A stretch of DNA of 5,252 nucleotides from Candidatus Gastranaerophilales bacterium (GCA_947589525.1 CANQAW010000134.1:1-5252); one strand, 5' to 3'; positions 1 through 5,246 are shown, counted from the first letter of the stretch. The notes: generated by a model from the letters alone, not told the origin. Numbers and translations: made by a program.

Positions 1-99
1 CCGAGAGTCGATCTGAAACCTAATCCCGATTCGGCTATCAATTTGTCAAATGAATTGGCTCTGACAGGCAGAAGTGTTAAGCAAAAAACTAAAAAATAA
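1..99 (+). CDS. 3' end of an unidentified protein-coding gene
   Basis: Frame 1 of the + strand is open from the window edge to a TAA at 97-99, giving 32 C-terminal residues. They begin PRVDLKPNPDSAINLS and end in a basic tail, KQKTKK. The other two + frames stop almost at once (TGA near 14, TAA near 31), which supports this frame. The basic, lysine-rich tail and ordinary codons look like a genuine C-terminus, but the fragment is too short for me to name a family. It converges on leuC, whose stop lies 17 bp away. The spacer holds a T-run (106-113) but no GC-rich stem, so I see no clear intrinsic terminator. It could be spurious, though the clean stop just before the convergent gene argues otherwise. 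Confidence 0.55.
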   Translation, partial: PRVDLKPNPDSAINLSNELALTGRSVKQKTKK

Positions 100-116
100 T
101 AAATAATTTTTTTCAA

Positions 117-1388
117 CTATAATTCCTCTACACTGCCTATTCTGCCCAATACCGCACTAGCTGAAGCTATATACGGATTTGCAAGATATATCTTTGAATC
201 AATATGACCCATTCGTCCGACAAAATTACGGTTTGTCGTAGAGATACATACTTCATTTTGCGCCAAAATTCCGCAATGACCACCCAGACACGGACCGCAT
301 GTCGGCGTTGAAACAGCACCGCCGGCTTCTATTATTGTTTGATAATATCCTAACTCAATTGATTTTAAAACAATATCTTGTGTTGCGGGGAAAACCAAAA
401 GTCTTACATTAGGATGCACCTTTCTTCCTTTTAAAACCTCTGCGGTCATTTTCATATCTTCAAGGCGTCCGTTGGTACAGCTTCCGATTACAACCTGATC
501 GATTTTAATATTGTCTTTTTTTGCCTCATTTATTGTGTGAGTATTTTCAGGCAAGTGCGGATATGCAATCACAGGCTCAATTTCACTTGCGTTTATTTCT
601 ATAATTTTTTCATAAGCTGCGTTTTTATCGCTTTCAAAAAATAAAGGTTCTCTTAAAGAGCGATTTTTTAAATAATTAAAGGTAATTTCGTCAGGCTCTA
701 TAATGCCGTTTTTTGCGCCGGCTTCAATTACCATGTTGCACAATGTAAATCTTTGGTCCATTGACATTGTTTTAAATGTTGTTCCGCAAAATTCAACGGT
801 TTTATACAAAGCACCGTCAACTCCTATTTTACCTATTAAATGTAAAATTAAGTCTTTTGATGTTACGTATTTTTTGAAACTGCCGTTAACTATAACCTTT
901 ATTGTTTGCGGGATTTTAAACCAAGTAGACCCTGATGCCATTGCGCAGCCCAAATCGGTTGAACCGACACCTGTTGAAAAAGCGCCCAATGCACCGTATG
1001 TACAAGTATGAGAGTCGGCGCCAATTATTAAATCACCCGCAGTAACTATACCTTTTTCGGGCAAAAGTGCGTGTTCAATTCCCATTGTTCCGACATCAAA
1101 TTTATGTGTTAAATTTTGTTTTTTTACAAATTCTCTTAATATTTTGGCTTGTTGAGCAGATTTAATATCTTTGTTGGGAGTAAAATGATCCGGCACTAAA
1201 ACAACTCTTGATTTGTCAAAAACCGATTTTAAACCGATTTTTTCAAAAACTTCAATTGCAATAGGCCCTGTAATATCGTTTGCAAGAGCGATATCAATTT
1301 TTGCTTCAACCAACTCTCCCGCTTCAACAAAATCTTTTGTGCAATGGTGCGCAAAAATTTTCTCTGTAATGGTCATTGGTTTAGACAT
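117..1388 (-). CDS. leuC: 3-isopropylmalate dehydratase large subunit (LeuC)
   Basis: This is the large, [4Fe-4S]-bearing subunit of isopropylmalate isomerase, a cytoplasmic enzyme that converts 2-isopropylmalate to 3-isopropylmalate in leucine synthesis. The 423-residue length fits the shorter LeuC/homoaconitase-like type rather than the roughly 470-residue enterobacterial type. Visible aconitase-family motifs are GADSHT (123-128), SCTNGR (303-308) and PTCGPCLGGH (362-371). Cys304, Cys364 and Cys367 are the expected three cluster ligands, and all are present. ISTTNRNFVGRMG (382-394) is the usual substrate-side segment. It is the last gene of the nfnA operon, 6 bp after the four-cysteine gene. 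An AAGGA (1401-1405) lies 12 nt upstream of the chosen ATG, a long spacing; the Met at residue 5 is a less likely start. The small subunit gene leuD, needed for activity and often adjacent, is absent downstream. A homoaconitase-like activity cannot be excluded from sequence alone. Confidence 0.95.
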   Translation of the reverse strand: MSKPMTITEKIFAHHCTKDFVEAGELVEAKIDIALANDITGPIAIEVFEKIGLKSVFDKSRVVLVPDHFTPNKDIKSAQQAKILREFVKKQNLTHKFDVGTMGIEHALLPEKGIVTAGDLIIGADSHTCTYGALGAFSTGVGSTDLGCAMASGSTWFKIPQTIKVIVNGSFKKYVTSKDLILHLIGKIGVDGALYKTVEFCGTTFKTMSMDQRFTLCNMVIEAGAKNGIIEPDEITFNYLKNRSLREPLFFESDKNAAYEKIIEINASEIEPVIAYPHLPENTHTINEAKKDNIKIDQVVIGSCTNGRLEDMKMTAEVLKGRKVHPNVRLLVFPATQDIVLKSIELGYYQTIIEAGGAVSTPTCGPCLGGHCGILAQNEVCISTTNRNFVGRMGHIDSKIYLANPYIASASAVLGRIGSVEEL

Positions 1389-1394
1389 TAGTTT

Positions 1395-1577
1395 TTATTT
1401 TCCTTGTTTTTCCTTTATGTCTAAAATGTTGTTATGTCCGATTATATATATTGCACAAGTTTTTGAACTTGAAATATACCAAGCGCAATTTTCTTGTGTA
1501 CAAATTCTTAAATCAGACGAGCCCGCAGATAACATCGGACAAAAAGGGATTTTCTTTCTTGAATGTTGTTCGCTCAT
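1395..1577 (-). CDS. small four-cysteine protein in the nfnA-leuC operon
   Basis: This is a 60-residue protein of unknown function. Four cysteines (13, 26, 31, 41) are arranged as CPMLSAG, then C-x4-C with CAWY right after, then CAI. The central ECAW/NCAW-like and CPM-S elements resemble a recurrent type of tiny hypothetical protein I have seen in anaerobes, for which I know no assigned role. The cysteine spacing could bind zinc or an Fe-S cluster; this is inference. The gene starts 1 bp after the nfnA stop and ends 6 bp before leuC. A good Shine-Dalgarno, AAAGG (1584-1588), sits 6 nt before the ATG, inside the last codons of nfnA, so translation is probably coupled. The RBS, tight packing and conserved-looking cysteines make a real gene much more likely than a chance ORF. 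It has no signal peptide or membrane segment. Confidence 0.8.
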   Translation of the reverse strand: MSEQHSRKKIPFCPMLSAGSSDLRICTQENCAWYISSSKTCAIYIIGHNNILDIKEKQGK

Positions 1578-1578
1578 T

Positions 1579-2436
1579 TTACACCTTTGCTTCCAGTTCT
1601 AAACCTTGTTTAATAAGGTTGCATTTTGTTTCATCACAGCGTTTTTCTTCTTGTTTGTAAATTCTTGTTCTGTTAATAACTTCGTCAAAATCAATTTCGT
1701 GAGCATCAAAATCAGGTCCGTCCACGCAGGCAAATTTAGTTTTTCCTCCGACCGTTAACCTGCATGCACCGCACATTCCCGTTCCATCCACCATAATGGG
1801 ATTCATGGAAGCTTCCGTTTTAATTCCGTATGGTCGGGTTAATTCCGCAACCGCTCTCATCATAGGCATAGGACCGACCGCTATTACATAATCTACTTTT
1901 TTAGAATCTATAATTTCTTTTGCGACGTTAGTTGTAAAACCTTTTGTGCCGTAACTTCCGTCATCGGTAGTAATATGAAGCTCGCTTGAAGCACTTCTCA
2001 TTTTGTCTTCCCAGAAGATTAAATCTTTTGTTCTTGCTCCCATTACCATGTGTACTTCGTTTCCTGCATCTTTAAGTGCTTTTGCAATTAAATAACAGGG
2101 TGCAGCTCCGTATCCGCCCGCTACGCAAATAACGGTGCCGTATTTTTCAATATGTGTCGGGACGCCTAACGGCCCTACGATATCTTCTATACAGTCGCCG
2201 ACATTCAAAGAAGCAAGCTTCTTGGTTGTGTATCCGACTGCCATATATACTATGGTTAAAATTTCATTTTCTTTATCACAATCAGCTATTGTCAAAGGAA
2301 TTCTTTCGGAATTTTTATCCGTTCTCAGAATTATGAATTGTCCCGCTTTGGCGTTTTTTGTAATAAAAGGAGCTTTGACTCTAACCTCAAATTGATTGGT
2401 GCATAACTCTTTTTTATATAATATCTCGTATCCCAT
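1579..2436 (-). CDS. nfnA: FAD/NAD-binding [2Fe-2S] reductase subunit, NfnA/SudB type
   Basis: This cytoplasmic flavoprotein is of the sulfide dehydrogenase / ferredoxin-NADP+ reductase alpha-subunit family, related to dihydroorotate dehydrogenase subunit PyrK. In NfnAB it carries FAD and a [2Fe-2S] cluster and handles NAD(H) in electron bifurcation between NADPH, NAD and ferredoxin. The 285-residue length is typical. An FAD-binding beta-barrel runs to about residue 98, with RIPLTIAD at 45-52. The nucleotide-binding half has VAGGYGAAPC at 105-114 and GPMPMM at 188-193. The cluster motif follows, MVDGTGMCGACR with a later CVDGPDFD; Asp217, Cys222, Cys225 and Cys237 match the unusual Asp plus three-Cys ligation described for NfnA. 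The tail adds Cys267 and Cys272. A GGAGG lies 6 nt before the ATG. The catalytic partner NfnB is not in the window; four-cysteine and leuC genes follow instead. Its physiological partner is therefore open. Confidence 0.9.
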   Translation of the reverse strand: MGYEILYKKELCTNQFEVRVKAPFITKNAKAGQFIILRTDKNSERIPLTIADCDKENEILTIVYMAVGYTTKKLASLNVGDCIEDIVGPLGVPTHIEKYGTVICVAGGYGAAPCYLIAKALKDAGNEVHMVMGARTKDLIFWEDKMRSASSELHITTDDGSYGTKGFTTNVAKEIIDSKKVDYVIAVGPMPMMRAVAELTRPYGIKTEASMNPIMVDGTGMCGACRLTVGGKTKFACVDGPDFDAHEIDFDEVINRTRIYKQEEKRCDETKCNLIKQGLELEAKV

Positions 2437-2442
2437 TTATTT

Positions 2443-2447
2443 CCTCC
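2443..2447 (-). promoter_or_regulatory. ribosome binding site of nfnA
   Basis: GGAGG read on the - strand, 6 nt upstream of the ATG at 2436. It is a near-perfect Shine-Dalgarno and fixes the nfnA start. It is the strongest such site on this strand in the window, as expected for the first gene of the operon. Confidence 0.8.
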
Positions 2448-2467
2448 AAGGTATTCTATTTATAAAT

Positions 2468-2496
2468 ACTATATAACAAAATTTTTTTCATGTCAC
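2468..2496 (-). promoter_or_regulatory. putative sigma-70-type promoter of the nfnA-leuC operon
   Basis: On the - strand a -35 element GTGACA (2491-2496, 5 of 6 to consensus) is separated by exactly 17 nt from a -10 element TATAGT (2468-2473, 5 of 6). The spacer carries an A-tract followed by T's. Transcription would start near 2461, leaving a leader of about 25 nt with the GGAGG site in it. The spacing and matches are good, but AT-rich DNA yields such matches by chance, so the start site is a prediction. Confidence 0.55.
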
Positions 2497-2527
2497 TTTG
2501 TTTTATAAAATTTTAATAAAATCACAC

Positions 2528-2552
2528 CATTCCATACAGTGTGTATGAAATG
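2528..2552. promoter_or_regulatory. operator-like imperfect palindrome
   Basis: CATTCCATAC and GTATGAAATG flank a 5-nt centre, so 9 of 10 arm positions are complementary. It stands out because it contains more G/C than the surrounding AT-rich spacer. It is centred about 44 bp upstream of the predicted nfnA -35 and lies upstream of the divergent small genes, a position suited to a dimeric regulator. An overlapping CACAC/GTGTG pair (2523-2527, 2539-2543) may be part of it. No regulator family is identified. Confidence 0.35.
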
Positions 2553-2611
2553 TAAATTTTTGTATCAATATTTAAAGTTAAGGGGTTAAAATGTCGAAAA
2601 AACAAATATAA

Positions 2612-2627
2612 GTTAATATTTATTAAC
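2612..2627. promoter_or_regulatory. perfect 7-bp dyad, operator-like
   Basis: GTTAATA, then TT, then TATTAAC form a perfect inverted repeat of 16 bp. It lies about 85-97 bp upstream of the small-gene start at 2709 and overlaps the only TTGACA-like hexamer I can find there (TTAACA, 2623-2628). It could be a repressor site for the + strand genes. The arms are almost pure A/T, so chance occurrence is quite possible. Confidence 0.3.
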
Positions 2628-2651
2628 ACAGATGGCAATTTTTTAATACAG

Positions 2652-2690
2652 TTTGTTTTTATTAAGGTAAGACCTCCTAATAAAAACAAA
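2652..2690 (+). repeat. perfect 13-bp inverted repeat in the leader of the small-gene pair
   Basis: Left arm 2652-2664 (TTTGTTTTTATTA) and right arm 2678-2690 (TAATAAAAACAAA) are exact reverse complements. Inside them AGG (2665-2667) can pair with CCT (2673-2675) around a TAAGA loop, leaving a CC bulge. In RNA this would be a 16-bp hairpin ending 18 nt before the TTG start. It is not followed by a U-tract in either direction, so it does not look like an intrinsic terminator. A leader regulatory hairpin or a DNA operator are the likelier roles. Confidence 0.55.
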
Positions 2691-2700
2691 AAAATAGGAG
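2674..2700 (+). promoter_or_regulatory. Shine-Dalgarno with upstream anti-Shine-Dalgarno (possible sequestering stem)
   Basis: The Shine-Dalgarno AGGAG (2696-2700) lies 8 nt before the TTG at 2709 and decides that start. The hexamer CTCCTA (2674-2679) is the exact complement of TAGGAG (2695-2700), with a 15-nt A-rich loop between them. ACCTCCTA also mimics the 3' end of 16S rRNA. Pairing of the two hexamers would hide the ribosome site. It is incompatible with the larger hairpin, which uses 2673-2690. Two exclusive folds are thus possible on paper. Confidence 0.4.
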
Positions 2701-2708
2701 ATTTTAAA

Positions 2709-2978
2709 TTGCAACAAGCATTACAATCAAATATGAAAAGATTTAGAACCTTTTTAAATTATACTAAAAATTATTTAAGAAGGAAAAATCCCATAAAGCT
2801 TTTCAAGAAAGGGCTGGTTGCGGGCTTAAAAGATGCACTTTCCATAAACAAAAAAAGAAAGATGGTGCAAAATAAACTTAAGTACCAAATGTATCAATTA
2901 AGTCAAATGGAAAAGTTAATAGCTCAAAATAATGAGCATGCTTTTCTGAGAGGCAATAAATTTAATGAAATGAGATAA
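2709..2978 (+). CDS. small, highly basic protein of unknown function
   Basis: This 89-residue protein belongs to no family I recognise. By count it has 21 Lys/Arg against 4 Asp/Glu, a net charge near +17, with basic patches at 10-34 (KRFR, LRRK, LFKK) and 48-58 (KKRK). It looks helical and cytoplasmic, with no signal peptide, membrane segment or cysteine. A short hydrophobic stretch, GLVAGL (35-40), sits between the basic patches. The start is TTG, chosen because AGGAG lies 8 nt upstream; the internal ATG (residue 9) has no ribosome site. The next gene begins 2 nt after the stop, in another frame, so the two are probably translated together. Nucleic-acid or acidic-partner binding would fit the charge but is inference. 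Adenine-rich codons match the neighbouring genes. Confidence 0.7.
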   Translation: MQQALQSNMKRFRTFLNYTKNYLRRKNPIKLFKKGLVAGLKDALSINKKRKMVQNKLKYQMYQLSQMEKLIAQNNEHAFLRGNKFNEMR

Positions 2979-2980
2979 AA

Positions 2981-3301
2981 ATGGGTCTATTGATTGCGCA
3001 AATGCGACTGGCACAAATTAATTCACAAAGGTCTGATTTAGAATATGAAATTCAGTTAATTTCGGCAACAAAATACGACTTAACTTCTCAAATAAATGAA
3101 CTTTTGGGTCTTTCTTCCGACATGGATCCGGATAGTCCCGAAATGAAGTCATTGGAAAAAAGAAAAGAAAGATTGCAACAGGCAGAGAAAGCTCTTGATT
3201 TACAGCTTCAAAGATATCAAACGCAGCTGCAAATGCTGGATGCTGAAGAACAAAGCGTTAAACAACAGCTTCAATCATCCATTCAAAGGTGTTATGCTTA
3301 A
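2981..3301 (+). CDS. small glutamine-rich helical-hairpin (coiled-coil) protein
   Basis: This 106-residue protein is of unknown function. Two long amphipathic helices are predicted by eye, roughly residues 5-44 and 54-102, joined by an acidic turn (SSDMDPDSP, 45-53). It is rich in Gln (17) and mildly acidic (16 Asp/Glu, 12 Lys/Arg), with heptad-like leucines, so a coiled-coil hairpin or oligomer is likely. Its single cysteine (104) is near the C-terminus. The start ATG follows the basic gene's TAA by 2 nt and has only a weak GAG upstream, which suggests translational coupling. Size and fold recall WXG100 proteins or secretion needle subunits, but no WxG or other signature is present. I recall similar small proteins annotated as hypothetical in gut bacteria. 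Its stop overlaps that of the convergent antiporter gene. Confidence 0.75.
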   Translation: MGLLIAQMRLAQINSQRSDLEYEIQLISATKYDLTSQINELLGLSSDMDPDSPEMKSLEKRKERLQQAEKALDLQLQRYQTQLQMLDAEEQSVKQQLQSSIQRCYA

Positions 3302-4593
3302 AATAAATAAACCGCTATAAGCGCAGTTATTATAAGCGCACTGTTAAAGTGCAAAAATGTCGGTATACACGTATCTTTTATATGGTCGTGTTGATTATCA
3401 ACATTTAAACCTGCCGTAGGTCCTAATGTAGTATCGGATGCGGGAGAACCTGCATCACCGAGAGCGGAAGCAGCGCAAAGCAATACTATTGTTGCAGGTG
3501 TTGAAAATCCCAATTTTGCACACATGGGAACAAATAAAACGGCAAGAATAGGGATTGTACCAAAAGAAGAACCTATTCCGACGGTTATTACAAGACCAAT
3601 CAACAACATTGCTATACTTGCAAGTAATTTTGAATGCTCCACAAAAGGGAGAATGGAGTTAATCAGCGAATCTATAGAGCCTGATTCTTTTAAGACAAGA
3701 GCATAACCGGCGCAAACAAGCATTACAAAAGCAATATATCCCATAAGACCAACGCCTTCGTTTATCAAGAAGTCCATATTCTTGTGCGACACGGCTTTTA
3801 AACCGAATATTACTATTAAACCGATTAGTGCGCCCAAGGGTAAAGACCCGCTTATTATCTGAACAATTAAAGTAATCAGCGCCCCCAGAAGCGTTACAAA
3901 ATGTTTTTTTTCAAATTTTAAATCTTTTTCCTTTTCGCAAATATCGCAATTATCTTGGTATATTCTCGGTTTCCCGTAACTTATAAAAATTGCAATTAAA
4001 AGCGCAAGAAACATTCCGATTCCTAAAATCCAGCTGTATTTGCAGACTTCTAACTTTGAAACCGTCATTGAGTTGAGGGTCATATTATCCGCTATCAGAC
4101 CTTGAAAAATAAGCCCGAACCCTGCGGGAATTGCAATATATGGTGCTTTTAAACCAAAAGCAAGCGAGCAGGCGATTAGCCTTCTGTCTATTTGCAATTT
4201 GTTTAGTAAAGGAATTAAAGGAGGTATTAAAATCGGGATAAAAGCAATGTGTACCGGAATTAAATTTTGCGACATTATAGAAATTAAAATCAAGATTCCA
4301 ATCAGAAGATATTTATTGTCCTTAATGAAATTTGAAATTTTAACAGCAATAATCCGAGCTAATCCCGTGTGTGTCATAGCTGCGGCAAGAGTTCCCAAAA
4401 GAATGTAGCTGAGCGCAGTTTCTGAATTTTGTCCCATACCTGAGATAAATAAATCCATTATTTTTTCTATGGGCATTTTAGACAACAATCCTGCCGCTAT
4501 TGCGCTAATCATTAAAGAAAATAAAACATTTATCCTGCATACACACAATATGCACAATAATATTACGGATATTAAAACGGGATTCAATTCCAT
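3298..4593 (-). CDS. Na+/H+ antiporter family membrane protein (YuiF type)
   Basis: This is a polytopic inner-membrane transporter of the YuiF-like Na+/H+ antiporter group (NhaC/ion-transporter superfamily), expected to exchange sodium or another small ion or solute for protons. It has about 10-12 hydrophobic segments. Signature regions are GIGSSFGTIPILA (339-351) and, near the C-terminus, GDAGSPASDTTLGPT (379-393) followed by GLNVDNQHDHI; the acidic and histidine residues there are characteristic of the family. A charged loop at about 206-232 contains a C-x2-C pair. I chose the ATG at 4593 (431 residues) because AAGGA (4600-4604) lies 6 nt upstream. An in-frame ATG at 4608 would add five residues but has no ribosome site. 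The start overlaps the proS end by 10 bp, so the two are probably translationally coupled. Substrate specificity is not provable from sequence; some relatives may move organic solutes. Confidence 0.88.
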   Translation of the reverse strand: MELNPVLISVILLCILCVCRINVLFSLMISAIAAGLLSKMPIEKIMDLFISGMGQNSETALSYILLGTLAAAMTHTGLARIIAVKISNFIKDNKYLLIGILILISIMSQNLIPVHIAFIPILIPPLIPLLNKLQIDRRLIACSLAFGLKAPYIAIPAGFGLIFQGLIADNMTLNSMTVSKLEVCKYSWILGIGMFLALLIAIFISYGKPRIYQDNCDICEKEKDLKFEKKHFVTLLGALITLIVQIISGSLPLGALIGLIVIFGLKAVSHKNMDFLINEGVGLMGYIAFVMLVCAGYALVLKESGSIDSLINSILPFVEHSKLLASIAMLLIGLVITVGIGSSFGTIPILAVLFVPMCAKLGFSTPATIVLLCAASALGDAGSPASDTTLGPTAGLNVDNQHDHIKDTCIPTFLHFNSALIITALIAVYLF

Positions 4594-5246
4594 AAAATTT
4601 CCTTGCATTTTTCAATCGCTTGACAGGGAGTTAATTTTACGGCTTCTTTATCTTTTCTTAATTTAAATTCAACAAGACCTTCGACAGCTGTTTTTCCGAC
4701 GGTAATTCTAACGGGAAAACCTATTAAATCCGCATCTTTAAACTTAACTCCCGCTCTGTCTTTCCTGTCATCCAGCACAACTTCAATGTTCAATTTTTTA
4801 AGTTCTTCATAGATTTCAAGGGCGATTTTCATTTGCTCGCTATCTTCCGTGTTGACAGGGACAACATCAACATGGTATGGCGCAATTTCAACAGGCCAAA
4901 TTATACCAAAATCATCGTGATATTTTTCTATGGCTGCCGACATTGTTCTTGAAACACCTATTCCGTAACAACCCATAATAAAGGGCTTTTGCTCTCCGTT
5001 TTCGTCTGTATAACAAGCGTTCATAGGTTCGGAGTATTTAAGTGCAGGCACTAAAACATACTCTTTCTGCAACTCAAGGTCACGAATTTGCCCTGACAGC
5101 AAAAGCAAATACAGTTCATCACACCGCTTTGCCTCTTTCTTGCTGTCGTGGCTGTGATTATGAGTACAAAGGCATTTCTTAGCCCTGTATTTACTGTAAC
5201 CCGAACCCTTGACATAAATGCCGGGCTTAGACCTGTCGACATCATT
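4584..5246 (-). CDS. proS: prolyl-tRNA synthetase C-terminal part, with an anomalous upstream frame (no 5' end)
   Basis: The frame is open from a TGA at 5247-5249 to the TGA at 4584-4586. From about 5042 leftward it is clearly the C-terminus of bacterial-type ProRS, which charges tRNA-Pro with proline in the cytoplasm. It includes KYSEPMNACYTDENG and class II motif 3, IMGCYGIGVSR (4947-4979). Then comes the anticodon-binding domain, with IAPYHVDVVPVN and LDDRKDRAGVKFKDADLIGFP. Just upstream, where ProRS should read GIEVGHIFKLGTKYS after a cysteine-rich segment, the frame reads LELQKEYVLVPALKYS, which is not ProRS-like. The upstream part is described separately as a DUF1064 fragment. No ATG or GTG start exists in the frame upstream of the ProRS part; a TTG at 5108 has no obvious ribosome site. 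The 3' end overlaps the antiporter start by 10 bp. The ProRS assignment of the 3' part is secure; the intact gene is not in this window. Confidence 0.85.
   Translation of the reverse strand, partial: NDVDRSKPGIYVKGSGYSKYRAKKCLCTHNHSHDSKKEAKRCDELYLLLLSGQIRDLELQKEYVLVPALKYSEPMNACYTDENGEQKPFIMGCYGIGVSRTMSAAIEKYHDDFGIIWPVEIAPYHVDVVPVNTEDSEQMKIALEIYEELKKLNIEVVLDDRKDRAGVKFKDADLIGFPVRITVGKTAVEGLVEFKLRKDKEAVKLTPCQAIEKCKEILWN
5043..5246 (-). pseudogene. N-terminal fragment of a phage DUF1064-like protein fused in frame to proS
   Basis: In the same frame as proS, the stretch reads GYSKYRAKKC, then HDSKKEAKRCDELYLLLLSGQ, then IRDLELQKEYVLVPA. This closely follows the DUF1064 pattern as I remember it (SKYxxKK, DSKKEAxRxxEL, LLxxGxIxDLELQ, F/YxLxPA). 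The family consists of phage and prophage proteins with a proposed PD-(D/E)XK nuclease relationship. The match breaks off at about 5043, before the part where catalytic residues would lie, and ProRS begins. Codons here favour G/C endings (CTG, CAG, GAG, AAG, CAC), and GC is about 44% by count over 5041-5252. The fragment has no in-frame start. An ATG at 5213-5215 would join it if the GGG run at 5206-5208 had one more G. The assignment rests on recall of the family, not on a search. Confidence 0.6.

Noticed and set aside
100..116. T-rich spacer as an intrinsic terminator between the left-edge gene and leuC
   Set aside because: There is a T-run, but the only pairing is a weak A/T stem without G/C; it is not enough to call a terminator.
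703..1011. 102-codon + strand ORF inside leuC
   Set aside because: It lies wholly antisense to a strongly conserved LeuC coding region, with no ribosome site or family resemblance.
1220..1241. Tandem 11-bp direct repeat AAACCGATTTT within leuC
   Set aside because: Two copies only, in a conserved coding region (EKIGLKSVF). Eleven bp is out of frame with codon repetition, so it is probably coincidence in AT-rich sequence.
1213..1602. 129-codon + strand ORF across leuC and the four-cysteine gene
   Set aside because: It runs antisense across three genes of a compact operon and shows no domain.
2607..2652. Promoter for the + strand pair (TATAAG at 2607, or TTAACA 2623 with TACAGT 2647)
   Set aside because: The first lacks a -35 at proper distance. 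The second has an 18-nt spacer and a 4 of 6 -10, and would start inside the left hairpin arm. Neither is convincing.
2652..2690. The 13-bp inverted repeat as a Rho-independent terminator
   Set aside because: The stem is almost all A/T and no U-tract follows on either strand. It lies just before a gene start, so a regulatory role fits better.
2981..3301. Helical hairpin as a WXG100/ESX protein or type III needle subunit
   Set aside because: Size and two-helix form fit, but the turn has no WxG and there are no secretion genes nearby.
2709..3301. The two small genes as one frameshifted gene
   Set aside because: Each has its own stop and start, their compositions differ strongly (basic versus acidic), and the 2-nt gap is typical of coupled genes.
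5051..5245. 64-codon - strand ORF beginning MMSTGLSPAF over the right edge
   Set aside because: Its sequence after the first residues (TTARKRQSG, CICFCCQG) is not protein-like, and it overlaps the DUF1064-like frame, which carries recognisable motifs. Only its first codons may matter, as a displaced start.
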